A stretch of DNA of 64,000 bases from Tanypteryx hageni (taxonomy: Eukaryota > Arthropoda > Insecta > Odonata > Petaluridae): contig CM054115.1 of the NCBI GenBank assembly GCA_028673005.1, positions 52,155,738 through 52,219,737 of the forward strand. The letters are read 5' to 3'. The position numbers and the translations under genes were made by a program. Of this stretch, positions 22,231-33,304 are shown piece after piece; positions within the stretch are counted from its first letter, which is position 1; each line of letters opens with the position of its first letter. The notes below the pieces were generated by a model that saw nothing but the letters and a program-made list of their open reading frames with translations, was not told the DNA's origin and did no database searches.

Positions 22231-24506
22231 GTGCTTGCATACTGCAAGCATTTCATCTCAACATAAAAAAACATTCATTATTCATTATTCATCTTTCATC
22301 ATTACACATATATTTTTAATTCTAAATATTTCACCTCCGCAGCGATTCTCGTTTTTTCCCACATGTAAAAATAATTGATTAAAACAATCCCAAATGTTGC
22401 AATTTTAAAAGTTTTACACTTTATTCATTATAAGGTAATAATGCTACACATTTTAGCCAAATTTTAAAGTTGTAGCACTTCTAGAAGTAAAATAATATTT
22501 TTCTAATTGTTTAAATTTAAATAATTTTTAACGGCCGCCGCAATTCATATATGGTGAAATTGAAATGTTTATTTGTGAAAGTTTACTACTCTGTAAATAA
22601 TTTGAAAATTTCAGCTTCCTAGCTCATATCGTAGTACCTAAACAGTTATCAATTTGTTTAAACTTTAAGAATTTTTAACTGCCAAACAAATAAAAATATC
22701 AAAATTTGTATAATCCCTATTTCGTTATTTTAGGAATTCTACTTACAAAAAAAATTTCAACTCCGTAGCACATGCGGAAATACATAAACCATGAAAATTT
22801 GTTTAAACAATTGCGAATTTTTAGCGGCCGCATTGTTGAACTTTTTCAAGATTTTCGTTTTTTCTAGCCGGTTTTGCACAAAATCCGACATATGAAAAAA
22901 ATTTCGAATCTCCAGCACATCTGGAAGTGCCTACACATTAGTATCCTCCTGTTATATGTTATATCCTCTGTAAGAGTCGTCGATATATAATGATAACATA
23001 TAACAGGAGGATACTAATGTTTAGGCACTTCCAGATAAGCTGGAGATTCGAAATTTTTTTCATAGGTAGAATTTTGTGCAAAACCGACTAGAAAAAGCGA
23101 AAATCTTTAAAAAGTTCTACAATGCGGCCGCTAAAAATTCGCAATTGTTTAAACAAATTTTCATGGTTTATGTATTTCCGCATTTGCTACAGAGTTGAAA
23201 TTTTTTTATAAGTAGAATTCTTAAAAAAAAAAACGAAATACGGATTATACAGATTTTGATATTTTAATTTGTTTGGCAGTTAAAAATTCTTAAAATTTAA
23301 ACAAATAGATAGCTGTTTAGGTACTATGGGATGAGCTAGGAAGCTAAAATTTTCAAATTATTTACAGAGTAGTGAATTTGTGCAAATAAATATTTCAATT
23401 TTACCATATCTGAGTTGCGGCGGCCGTTAAAAATTATTTAAATTTAAACAATTAGAAAAATATTATTTTATTTCTAGAAGTGCAACAACTTAAAAATTTG
23501 GCTAAAATGTGTAGCATTAGAACCTTATAATGAAGAAAGTGTAAAATTTTTTAAATTGCGACATTTGGAGATTGTTTTAAACTATTATTTTTACATGTGG
23601 GGAAACAAAAATCGCTGCGACATTGAAATCTTTAGAATTAAAAGAATATTTGTAATAATAAAATGTCTGTCTGAAAAATGAATGTTTTTTTCAAGGTGAG
23701 ATGAAATGCTTGCAGTATGCAAGCACCAACTACTAGTATGTTATATCCTCTGTAAGAGTCGTCGATATATAATGATAGGAGGATACTAATGTTTAGACAC
23801 TTCCAGATGAGCTGGAGTTTCGAAATTTTTTTCTTAGGTAGGAGTTTGTGCAAAACCGACTAGAAAAAACGAAAATCATGAAAAAGTGCAACAATGCGGC
23901 CACTAAAAATTCTCAATTGTTTAAACAAATTTTCAAGGTTTCTGTATTTTTGCATGTGCTACGGAGCTGAAATATTTTTTATAAGTAGAATTCTTAAAAA
24001 AACGAAATAGTGATTATACAAATTTTGATATTTTAATTTGTTTGGCAGTTAAAAATTCTTCAAGTTTAAACAAATAGATAACTGTTTAGGTACTACGGGA
24101 TGAGCTAGGAAGCTGAAATTTTCAAATTATTTACAAAGTAGTGAATTTGCACAAATTTACATTTCAATTTTACCATATATTACTTGCAACGGCCGTTAAA
24201 AATTATTTAAATTTAAACAATTAGAAAAATATTATTTTACTTATAGAAATACTACAACTTTAAAATTTGGCTAAAATGTGAAGCATTAGTACCTCATAAC
24301 GACGAAAGTGTAAAATTTTTAAAATTGCAACATTTGGAGATTGTTTTAAACTATTATTTTTACATGTGGGAAAAACGAAAATCGCCGCGGAGGTGAAATC
24401 TTCAGAATTTATAGAATATTTGTAATGTTGAAATATCTGTCTGAAAAATGAATGTTTATTCAAGGTTATATGAAATGCTTGCAGTATGCAAGCACCAACT
24501 ACTAGT
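22231..24506. mobile_element. Large foldback element with a third tandem arm
   Basis: The left arm (22231-22962) and right arm (22993-23726) are inverted copies of about 730 bp around a 30-nt loop. The arm bases next to the loop pair perfectly (GTTATATGTTAT with ATAACATATAAC). A second copy of the right arm follows in direct orientation (23774-24506), preceded by a repeat of the loop sequence (TCCTCTGTAAGAGTCGTCG). Each arm contains GCGGCCGC or GCGGCC islands, TTTAAACAAATTTTC blocks, and a terminal palindrome TGCTTGCATACTGCAAGCA. Arms differ by scattered substitutions. No transposase is seen. Foldback or MULE-like transposons can have such arms, but I cannot assign a superfamily. Confidence 0.85.
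23638..23853 (-). other. Chance frame within the foldback arm
   Basis: A 71-codon frame spans the junction between the second and third arms. Its arm-derived part recurs in a minus-strand frame at 24260-24616 (shared CILQAFH). This reflects DNA duplication, not evidence of a protein. Confidence 0.6.
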
Positions 24507-24533
24507 GTATATATATATATATATGTATATATA

Positions 24534-24604
<71 letters not shown>
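24507..24604. repeat. (TA)n microsatellite
   Basis: Nearly 100 bp of TA with a few interruptions. It joins the outer end of the foldback element to repeat copy B. Confidence 0.95.
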
Positions 24605-24606
<2 letters not shown>

Positions 24607-24823
24607 ATGTCAACAAGGTGTTGGGATGAGGAAAGGTAGTTCCGAAAGCTTTACGTTTGTGATGTTTCTGTGTTTTTGTGTTATTTTACGTGTGTCGCTT
24701 CGACATCCCCGGGGCCTCACCAACCTGAAGTCGTCTGATTGGTGAGTGCTCACTGGGTTTCCTCATCCCAACACCTTGTTGACATCCTTATATTCATTTT
24801 ACCTTTCCTTTTCCGTAAGTTGT
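24605..24823 (+). repeat. (TA)n-flanked repeat family, copy B, with 30-bp inverted arms
   Basis: A perfect 30-bp inverted repeat pairs 24605-24634 with 24758-24787 (outer part GGATGTCAACAAGGTGTTGG). Inside lie TGTGTTTTTGTGTT, TTTTACGTGTGTCGCTTCGAC, the short stem CTCACCAA/TTGGTGAG (24716-24745, 8 bp), and GGTGAGTGCTCACTGGG. The block order matches the minus strand of copy A at 17.4 kb. In copy A only one long arm is represented, so the arm duplication is specific to copy B. It lies between (TA)n tracts at 24507 and 24824. Confidence 0.75.

Positions 24824-24882
<59 letters not shown>
24824..24882. repeat. (TA)n microsatellite
   Basis: About 28 TA units with one phase shift, followed by a few CA units. 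Confidence 0.95.
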
Positions 24883-24891
<9 letters not shown>

Positions 24892-24896
24892 ATATA

Positions 24897-25352
24897 GTAT
24901 TCTCGGAGCTTCCGTGTTAACCAAGGCGGTCCCCTCTAAATACATACATTGTTGTTTTTAGCTTGCGGTCAAGGTCACATGTTATTTACCACACGTAAAT
25001 CATAACTTCAGTTTTCAGTTGATACATAGTGTAAGATTCACGAAGCATGCGGCTGCATTCAGCCGCAGCAATGTATGTAACCGAGGCATGGTCCTCTCGA
25101 CTGAGGCTCGGATCGTCGAGTCAGTCGTCGAAAGGTGGCGTAGTAACATGGCGGCCAAAAAGTAATCGATAAAGTTAGGCAGAAATCATTAAAAGACTAT
25201 TTTGTTTAAGTAATATCAATAAATTGTTCTTTTAGTTTAGTTACGCATGTAAAAAATAAATTTTCTGAACATATTATTTTTAATACCTAAAAATGAAACT
25301 TCCGTTTTATCCGAGGTTAGCTTGGTCCACTTTACCTCGGATAATCGAGACT
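24897..25352. mobile_element. Possible pogo/Tigger-like MITE
   Basis: The right side carries an 11-bp inverted pair, TTATCCGAGGT (25307-25317) and ACCTCGGATAA (25334-25344), ending in TCGAGACTCTC. Read inward this gives CTCGATTATCCGAGGTAAAG, resembling termini of pogo/Tigger-type elements. The proposed left end (ATTCTCGGAGCTTCCGTG, then AACCAAGGCGG) is only loosely similar. (TA)n tracts flank the region at both sides, consistent with TA targeting. Boundaries and class are tentative. Confidence 0.25.
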
Positions 25353-25357
25353 CTCTC

Positions 25358-25441
<84 letters not shown>
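25353..25441. repeat. Compound (CT)n(TA)n(CA)n microsatellite
   Basis: A CT run to about 25388, then about 20 TA units to 25429, then CA units. Confidence 0.95.
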
Positions 25442-26880
25442 TGGTTCTTAATTTGGGCAACATATGAGAAAAATTATTATTCATTTCTCAGGAAAATGTA
25501 TTCTAGAAATTAGGTTTCCCTTATTCTACAGTGATCGTTGCGTGGTCTATCTTGGCGGTTGACATAGTGACATGCGCAGTATTACTGCTCTACTATTTTT
25601 ATTGCGCATGTCAACCGCTGGATTCAACATGACTTCTATACCAACCTACTTATGTCAAATAAGTAGGTATAACTAACACTTTCAATACCTATATAAAAAA
25701 ACGTTAAAATGTTTTGTTTGAACTTCTCGTAGGCCCAGTGCCTGTATTGCCTAAGCTAATCCGGCCATCGCGGAAATGCTTTCAATCGCGCAAACAATAC
25801 GGATCCACGTATTTTGTTCGACGCGAGATATTTCAATTTTATTCGACCAAAACCCGCCTTTTCCTTACCAATCATTATAACCTCTAAACTCATTCTACGA
25901 AACGTTAAAGGCGTCTCGGGAGAAAACGCTTATTCGAGTCATAAACGACAAATGGGACGAGATGAAACATTTTAAAAAAGCCCCCCTGCATCATACTCGA
26001 CACGTTTATTATATATTTTTTGCAACGGAGAACAACCGAGGGAAAGTATCCGTGCGTATAATGAAACGACAACCAACCGAACCCGACGCGCACCTGACCA
26101 ATTACGCGGCTTTCTTCTCTACCTTGCAGCATCCACATCTCCCTGAGGAATCCACCCCGTGCCAACGCCCTGAGAAATGCATTCGTACCGAAACCCGCCC
26201 GGAGGGCCGTCAGGTGCTGCAGGGGGAGAATAATAAATTAAATTTAAAAAAAGCCTATGCCTAACCCTTTCTCGACAGTGATTTTAAAAAGTCACCGGCC
26301 CGTCCTGACTTTCTCACCGGACCTCCTTCAGAGAACGTGATATCTTTACCTTTTTAACAAATCTTTTGTGAACGACCCAGAAAGGAGGAAGAGAGGGGAG
26401 GCGGTGGAAATGGGAAGAGGGGCGTGGGTCAGACGGGGTGAGGTAAGTCCGCCAGCGCTAAGTCCGGTGTGGTGCGTTGAACCAGACAAATGGCTTTATA
26501 GCACTGCGGGGGTTAAAAAGAGGATGGATGGGGATGATATGGGTAGGAGGGGGTGTGAGGAGAGGTGGTAGCGCGGTCAGAAAAGGGAGGATTGGTGTGG
26601 GGAAAGGGGACGAACCAGTTGTTGCCTTGAAGTGGCCCGAAAGTTTAGATTGTGTGATGGAGATAAGGCGGGACTCCTCAACATTCTTTTCGAATTATTA
26701 CCTTGCGCGGGTGCGCATGGTGGGTACGTTTTGGCGATAGAATTGAGATATAAATATGAAAATTTTCCGGATGTGATGTTTTTTAATAGAATTCTAGTTT
26801 CTATCAGTTTCCATATAAAACTATAACCTGCGCGTAAGAAAGATCTTTGAATAATCCTGCTAAGATGTGTGCAGCGGCGT
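25442..26880. other. Non-genic DNA, nothing recognised
   Basis: Includes moderately GC-rich parts with overlapping chance frames on both strands at 25905-26264 and purine-rich sequence at 26368-26610. No domains are recognised. Confidence 0.5.
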
Positions 26881-26919
26881 AGCTAGCCTTCAGCCTAGGC
26901 GGCATCGTTGCCTACTTTA

Positions 26920-27110
26920 TAGTAGTAGTAGTTGTTTATTTATCACATGCAGGGAATCCCAATTACGTGCAATTTAGTAAACAAATAAATAAAGTATGGA
27001 ATACAGACAGTAGAATATAATTAATCGAATTAGGCGTGACTTCGTGGAAGTGGTACTGTGTATTTAATATGAATAGACAGTAGAAGTGAGGTAATATATT
27101 ACAGACAAAA
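26920..27110 (-). mobile_element. LINE-like 3' end remnant
   Basis: On the minus strand the sequence ends CACGTAATTGGGATTCCCTG, then CATGTGATAAATAAAC, then (ACT)n. The region near 46.99 kb ends similarly (CATGTGTAATTGGGGTCTCC, TAAATAAA, (TTA)n). A shared terminal core followed by a trinucleotide tail is typical of non-LTR retrotransposons that end in microsatellites. The upstream boundary is unclear. Immediately beyond the tail, CAGCGGCGTAGCTAGC at 26873 may be the end of another, older DNA element. Confidence 0.5.
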
Positions 27111-28207
27111 ATATAGCGGGGATAATTTAAGGTGCCCGTAATAATCACTGGTAGGCCATAGTTTTAAATTTTAAACAAATAAATCAGTTTTTTCTGTTTA
27201 TTTATTTTTCATTTATTTTAAATAGCTCATAAACAGCGGTCACCGGCCTTTTTTCAGTATTTTGTATATGTGCATATACAAAACAATATATTCATTTAAC
27301 TTAATCCGTAGAAATCCATAGAAACAATTATTAAAACAATCTGGTTCCTTATGAAAATTAAACATTATTGTTGCATTTTTATTTTTCAATCGTTAATTTT
27401 CCAACCGAAACCCGCTCCTCCTCTGGAAATGCGTTCCTAATTCTATACTATCTTACCTAATAATTCCTACAAGCGTAGTGGCACGAAAATAAATAAAAGT
27501 TCTTTTCTAAGCTCCGAAAAACAATAATTACACTTAGCATGAATTTGAATGATCTATCTAACGCAAGACGATGTTCAGTTCCGTGAAAACGTTTTGACGT
27601 TGTGAACGGTTTATCTTTTCTTTTTTTTGTCCCGCTCCGTGAGATTTTTATCCGATTCCAGAAAAGAATCTCCGGAACCAGTTTTCATTTTATCCGTTCC
27701 ATCCTCCCGTAGGGGTGTTTTTTTTACCCTGTGAGAAAGTCTTAACGTCTCCCGCACGAGCACTTATGTTTATATTGCCCCTTGAAATAAATTCTCGGAA
27801 GCCAATGGAAAAAAAGATAGCGCAGCTGGTTGAAATGGGACTGCCATGGGATTTAACCAGGGCGTTTTATTTTTTCGTTTTTATATCCGAGATAGGGCGA
27901 AATATTAAATTTTATGCCCGCGAAGTAGTGAAACGACAATCTCACAAATGCAAGGTTTCTTTTGCTCGAACTTTTGCGCAACCGGCATATGCAGCGGAAC
28001 GATGCCATTATATCTGCATTGTCGGCGTCAATTTGCGATTTGAATCGAGCATATTTTTCGCCGTCGCGTGTTATGCTTTGACTATAATCAAAAGTTTTTG
28101 TTTGTATAGCATGATAGGGAAATTTATTTCAACTCAGCGGAATCGATAGTTAACGATTGTGAAGGGATTTCATTCAAAAAGAAGAAACATTACGAATTTA
28201 AGTAGTA
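27111..28207. other. Non-genic DNA with the longest unexplained frame
   Basis: A plus-strand frame of 144 codons at 27715-28149 is the longest in the window that is not low-complexity or transposon-derived. It contains two Phe-rich hydrophobic stretches and no motif I recognise. A frame this long can occur by chance in 64 kb, and no splice or repeat context supports it. Confidence 0.35.
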
Positions 28208-28536
28208 CAGAGTCGGCAACCTACGGCCCGCCGTCTGCATGCGGTCCCCGAGAGAGCATTATGCGGCCCGCGAGGATATGGTTAAAAAGCGTTTGGTAAA
28301 ATTTAGCATAGATAATTTTAAAAGGTTTCAGCAAAATTATGGTCAAAATACATTTTCTGGTAAAGTTTGGACGCTAGTGAACGATTTTCACAACTATGAG
28401 ACCGCAGGATCTCTAGGTAACTTGTGATGTAAACACTCATTCGGCCGGCCGAAGCTCTCGTGACTTCCAATTTGGCCCTCCGAAGCATTCACAACTACGG
28501 ATGTGTCCCGCATGCAGAAAAGGTTGCCGACCTCTG
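28208..28536. mobile_element. Non-autonomous hAT-type element
   Basis: A 329-bp element. The right end, reverse complemented, reads CAGAGGTCGGCAACCT. The left end reads CAGAGTCGGCAACCT, the same terminus with one G deleted. CAG...GGTCGGCAACCT is a common hAT terminus. Subterminal CGGCCCGC, GCATGCGG and TTTGGCCCTCCG motifs occur on both sides. Flanking octamers AAGTAGTA and GCGTATAG do not match, so the duplication has decayed or the boundary is off. The 62-codon internal frame (28239-28427) is not a recognisable transposase. Confidence 0.72.
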
Positions 28537-28747
28537 GCGTATAGTGTAGCTCTTCTTTCGTAGACCGTTTTAAAGATTTACTACGTCAGTCGAAAAAATA
28601 ATTATAGCTCAGAAAGAAGACCCGCAATTCAAACTTACCATTACCATGAGGTTGTCATCCTTTCTCTTATAAACTCGACTCAAAAATATTATATTTTCTA
28701 GGGACATCTTACGCGGCTCTTACTTCTTTGTTCGTCTTTTATAGTAA

Positions 28748-28779
28748 ATATATATATATATACACACACACACATACAC

Positions 28780-28862
<83 letters not shown>
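28748..28862. repeat. Compound (TA)n(CA)n(CATA)n microsatellite
   Basis: TA, CA, CATA and again TA units over about 115 bp. Confidence 0.95.
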
Positions 28863-28863
<1 letters not shown>

Positions 28864-30202
28864 TTGGGGTTCCGCCTCTATGCGCGTCAATCCCGTGCCT
28901 CACTCCACGAGGCGAATTCGTCTGCTGCCCGCGCAACCCGGAACCTCCTCCTTTCGGCATATATTTATGGTAAAAAATTATATTTTTGATCTTTTCTCTC
29001 CCTTCCTTCCACTTCCCTCCCTCTCTACTTCCCTTTATCCTTCCCTCCCATCAAATCTCCAGCTTTACCAAACTTCCGCTTTCCCTCATTTTCTCCCTTT
29101 TTCTCTTCTCTCTCCTTCCTTCTCTCTTCCACTCTTACTTTTCCCCATACTCCCGTCTTCCTCCTATATAATTTTATGAGTACGGCAACAATGCTAGTTG
29201 TTCCTGGCAACGAAATATTTTATTCACAAAAAACAAAATTTTCATCTTCAAAACAGGTTTCTGAGTCAATTCGAATCGTTTTTGTAAATCTACGGTAGTA
29301 AAATAAATTTGCGTTCTTTTTCAGGTACTATGGTTCAAGTTCCTTAATTTCTACGACAATTATAAGTAATTTTAAACGTTTCATCCTCAGGAATTCAACA
29401 AGGAGCAAACAAAAAATTAATTAATATTCCTTATTTGGTCGCCGTTTTCTGTTTGTCTGCATTTTACGACGATTATCCGCGAAAAAAGTTTAAAAGAGGC
29501 AGAATAAACACTGAGTCAGGGAAATGGCGCACCCAGTTTTTTTTCTTCACAGGGCTGTCCCTCACTTCTACTCTTACCACCACCACCTCTGTCCTCTCTA
29601 TTTCCTCATTCCCCCTCCCCCTCTTTCCCCTCCCCTTCTCTCTACCTCTATCTCCCATACGGCATTTTTTAACGTCAGAGAAATAATGCAACCTCCGCTC
29701 CGAGGTATTGCAGCAAAGGAAGAGTACCCTGACACTACCCGCGAAACGACTGGTAAACAAAACAATAGCGATTCCGTTCCGAACACTACCTTTGTTTTCG
29801 TATGCGACCGGTGATTTATAAAAATAGCGAACCGCTTTGTCGCTCCTCTCTACTTCGTATCCGAGTTTCCTTCTTCTTAACGGGGGACTCGTCAGCGTTC
29901 AAAAGAGTTCCTGCGGGGGCTTTTTGTATTCAATTAAGACGTCCAGACGCCGGAAAAGGTGAAGAAAATTAAAAATATGGGGGAAAATATTCACTGTTCG
30001 GGAAACGGTTATCGATGGGTATGTTTTGGCCACGGGATTCACTAGGGAGCTTAGGGATTTTCTGGGAAAAAAATATTTATTTTTCTTCACAAAACCTGAG
30101 AACCCTTGTTTTTTTGTGTGCTTCTCCGTTGGTGGTCAGTGATGGAACTCCCCCGGGGTACATAGACGAAAAATATAGTAGACATCCTCACACAAGAAGA
30201 AT
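28863..30202. other. Non-genic DNA with a pyrimidine-rich segment
   Basis: 28990-29165 is strongly CT-rich and generates overlapping Ser/Leu/Pro frames. A second CT-rich stretch at 29565-29660 does the same. No gene is recognised. Confidence 0.5.
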
Positions 30203-30203
30203 A

Positions 30204-30258
<55 letters not shown>

Positions 30259-30271
30259 TATATATATATAA
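30203..30271. repeat. (TG)n(TA)n microsatellite
   Basis: Short TG run followed by about 27 TA units with one phase shift. Confidence 0.95.
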
Positions 30272-32340
30272 CGTATATCTGTGTGAAGGGCGATAGGAGT
30301 TATGTGGGAAAATATCCCGGGCGACGTTTTCTTCTTCTCGGGTGCATTGTTGCTGCCCTGGGGGACGCCTCCCGCATTGCGTTCATTCCGCGATAAAAAT
30401 CGGGAGTGTTTTTCTTTGTTCACCCTTCCCGGCGACAACGGGTGGGTCGGGTAGCTGTAAATACGCTTGTCAGCGGCCTTATTATGTGGGAAAAAAGGCG
30501 GCTTTCTTAAGATTAATCCGTTCTTGTCAGATGGAAGCACGACCCTATTCCTCACAGCTGGATAAATAAAAACCTCTATTATTATAACTTCTGGAATCGA
30601 TTACTTTTTTTGGGTTTATGCATTTCATATACCTGGAGGATCTCTGTTACTATTAATTCTCTCTCGGGTTTTACGACAGGTAACAAGAATCTGTAGTATG
30701 TCCAAGGGACGTGCAATCTTTTTGCGCGGCGGGCCCACATTTCCAGCTATTCCGCCGGATCGTATTAGAAGTTTCTGCTGTTCCGGTGGGCCGGAAATGA
30801 GTTTACGCTGGAACTTTATCTATAGATTATAAGTTATTATGGAAGCAAAACACAAATTTTGACTATTACTAGAATCATAACTTCATCAGAAAAGTTTTTA
30901 TTGCCATAACTTTCGTTAAAAATATAAAAATACCTGTATTAAATATCACGGATTGCTTTTTCATCAAAGCCTCCCGAGTCGTATAAAATTGTCAAAGGGG
31001 CCACAGGTCGAACTCTTCTGATCTATATATTTAATATTTTGAGCGGGATATAATTGAGACGAACGTCTTCCCCATGATTTTTAATTGGTAAAATTATTCT
31101 TGTTCATAGAAAGCAATCGTCATAGGGTGCTATCGTACAATTCTACCAGAAAGAAAAACAGTGAAACTCCTTTCCGATTCTTTGATTCGGATTACTGAGG
31201 CTGTTGTTTTTCTTTGTACAGATTTGTTGTGGATACGGTAATAATCGCATTAAACACAATATTAAATTATTAAACGCATCATTGATGGCATTTAATTGTT
31301 TAATCGTTCAATCATTTTTGTTGCTTTCGTAATATGTAATTAGTATTTTAACCGAAGGTTAATCTCGATAATGTAATTTAACGTCAGAGAAAAATATTAA
31401 CCACTGAGTAATTTTTAGTATTTTATTTTAATAAAGTGGAATTTTTACAAAGTTATTATATCTTGTTACATTAAAGAAAAAATAAGAGAGCCTCAGGAAA
31501 CTAGAAACGATTTATCATCAGTATATGTCATTTTTATAATATATAGAAAAACAAGAAGATAATTTTCTACGCTCTTCGTTATTAATATGATATAAAAGAT
31601 CTGGTTCCTAAATTCTTTTTATTACACAATATCCCAAGAATTAATTAAATGTCGTTTAATATCTTGGACAAAACGATACGATCCGCAACAGAATTTCATT
31701 AAACTCCTTGATGGGCGAGAATAACCCAACAAAACGTTCCTAAAGCGAAGCTCTCTTTACGATGGCCCATCGCCTAGATACCCATCCTTTTTATTTTACG
31801 GAAGAGAAATAAAAACCCGGCATAAAAGCGGCGGAATCGGCCCGAAAAATCTCGACGTGCCGTAGGCACTCGACAATTTGATTGCATAATGGAGCGAGAG
31901 AGGCGAGGGTGGGGTTATAAATAGAACATTTTTTACCTCATATCCACCCTCACTCGTGTTTTTTTTGCAGGCGCATAAAAGATCACTTTTATCTGACTTT
32001 AAGTACATGAGTGTCTGACGCGTGGGCGTGGTCTTCCCCGGGCGACCTCAGCGGACCTATAGACAGAGAAATTCCGTTTCGCATTGAAAATGGGTGTGGT
32101 CTTCCCATTCCATTTTCCGCTCTCATTCTCCCGACCTCCCCAATACCACTACCTCTCTCTTTTCGCCTCTTCTCCAAACATTTAAAACACATTGCACGCA
32201 CACAGGAACACACGTGAATTCATGTGTATGTGCTATGGTCGATATAGCGTTGATATGCAGATTTCACGAGATCCATTGTTTTGGAGGGATGGGCAGGATG
32301 GAGGTAGGAGGATTCGGAAGTTGGCTTCGTGAGAGTGAAC
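30272..32340. other. Non-genic DNA, nothing recognised
   Basis: AT-rich unique DNA. Short frames on both strands have no recognisable family. Confidence 0.5.
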
Positions 32341-32420
32341 TTCCATCCCTTCGTCCTCTCCTCTACCTTTCTCTCCTCTTTTTCTCTCTCTATTCATCTC
32401 TCCTCTTTTTCTCTCTCTAT

Positions 32421-32456
<36 letters not shown>

Positions 32457-32534
32457 TCATCTCTCTCTCTTCTCTCTCTCTATTCATCTCTCTCTTCATC
32501 TCTCTCTTCATCTCCCTCTCCCTCTCTCTCTCTC

Positions 32535-32567
<33 letters not shown>

Positions 32568-32631
32568 CCCTCTCTCTCTCCCTCTCTCTCTCCCTCTCTC
32601 TTTCTCTCTCCCTCTCCCTCCCTCTCTCTCT

Positions 32632-32666
<35 letters not shown>

Positions 32667-33304
32667 CCTCTCCCTCTCTCTCTCTCCCTCTCTCTCTCTC
32701 TCTCCCTCTCTCTCTCCCTCTCTCTCTCCCTCTCTCTCTCCCTCTCTCTCTCCCTCTCTCTCTCCCTCTCTCTCTCCCTCTCTCTCTCCCTCTCTCTCTC
32801 CCCTCTCTCTCTCCCTCTCTCCCTCCCTCTCTCTCCCTCCCTCTCTCTCCCTCCCCCTCTCTCTCTTCTCTCTCTCCCTATTTCTCCCTCTCACTCTCTC
32901 TCTCCCTCTTTCTCTCTCTCCCTCTTTCTCCCTCTTTCTCTCTCTCCCTCTTTCTCCCTCTCCCGTTCTCTCTCCATCCCCTCTCTTTCCCTCCCTCCCC
33001 CCCTCACTCTCTTCCTCCCTCTCTCTACCTGTCTCTTCCTCCCTCTCTCTCTCCCTGTCTCTTCCTCTCTCTGCCTCTCCCTCTCTCTCTCTCTCCCCCC
33101 TCTATTTTCCTCTCTCTCCCTTCCCCCCCTCTATTTTCCTCTCTCTCTCCCCTTCCCCCCTCTATTTTCCTCTCTCTCTCCCTTCCCCCCTCTATCTTCC
33201 CCTCTCTCTCTCTCCCTCTACCTCTCCCTCTATCTCTCCCTCTATCTCTCCCTTTCTCTCCCCATCTCCTTCTCTCTCTCTCTCTCCTTCTCTCTCTCTC
33301 CCTA
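32341..33304 (+). repeat. Long polypyrimidine (CT-rich) tract
   Basis: About 960 bp almost wholly C and T on the plus strand. It is mostly CTCTCTCC variants, with an embedded regular block of CTCTCTCTCC-type units at about 32700-32815. It explains the 418-, 379- and 128-codon frames overlapping it, which translate to Ser/Leu/Pro or Arg/Glu/Gly repeats and are not genes. Such mirror-symmetric pyrimidine tracts can form triplex (H-DNA) structures in vitro. A role here is inference only. Confidence 0.95.

Noticed and set aside
22963..23773. CRISPR-like or satellite array interpretation of the repeated loop sequence
   Set aside because: Only two loop copies exist, they are tied to the long arms, and the host is eukaryotic. 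A foldback element explains them.
27715..28149. 144-codon plus-strand frame
   Set aside because: Longest complex frame but no recognised domain, no supporting context and a plausible chance length for this much DNA.
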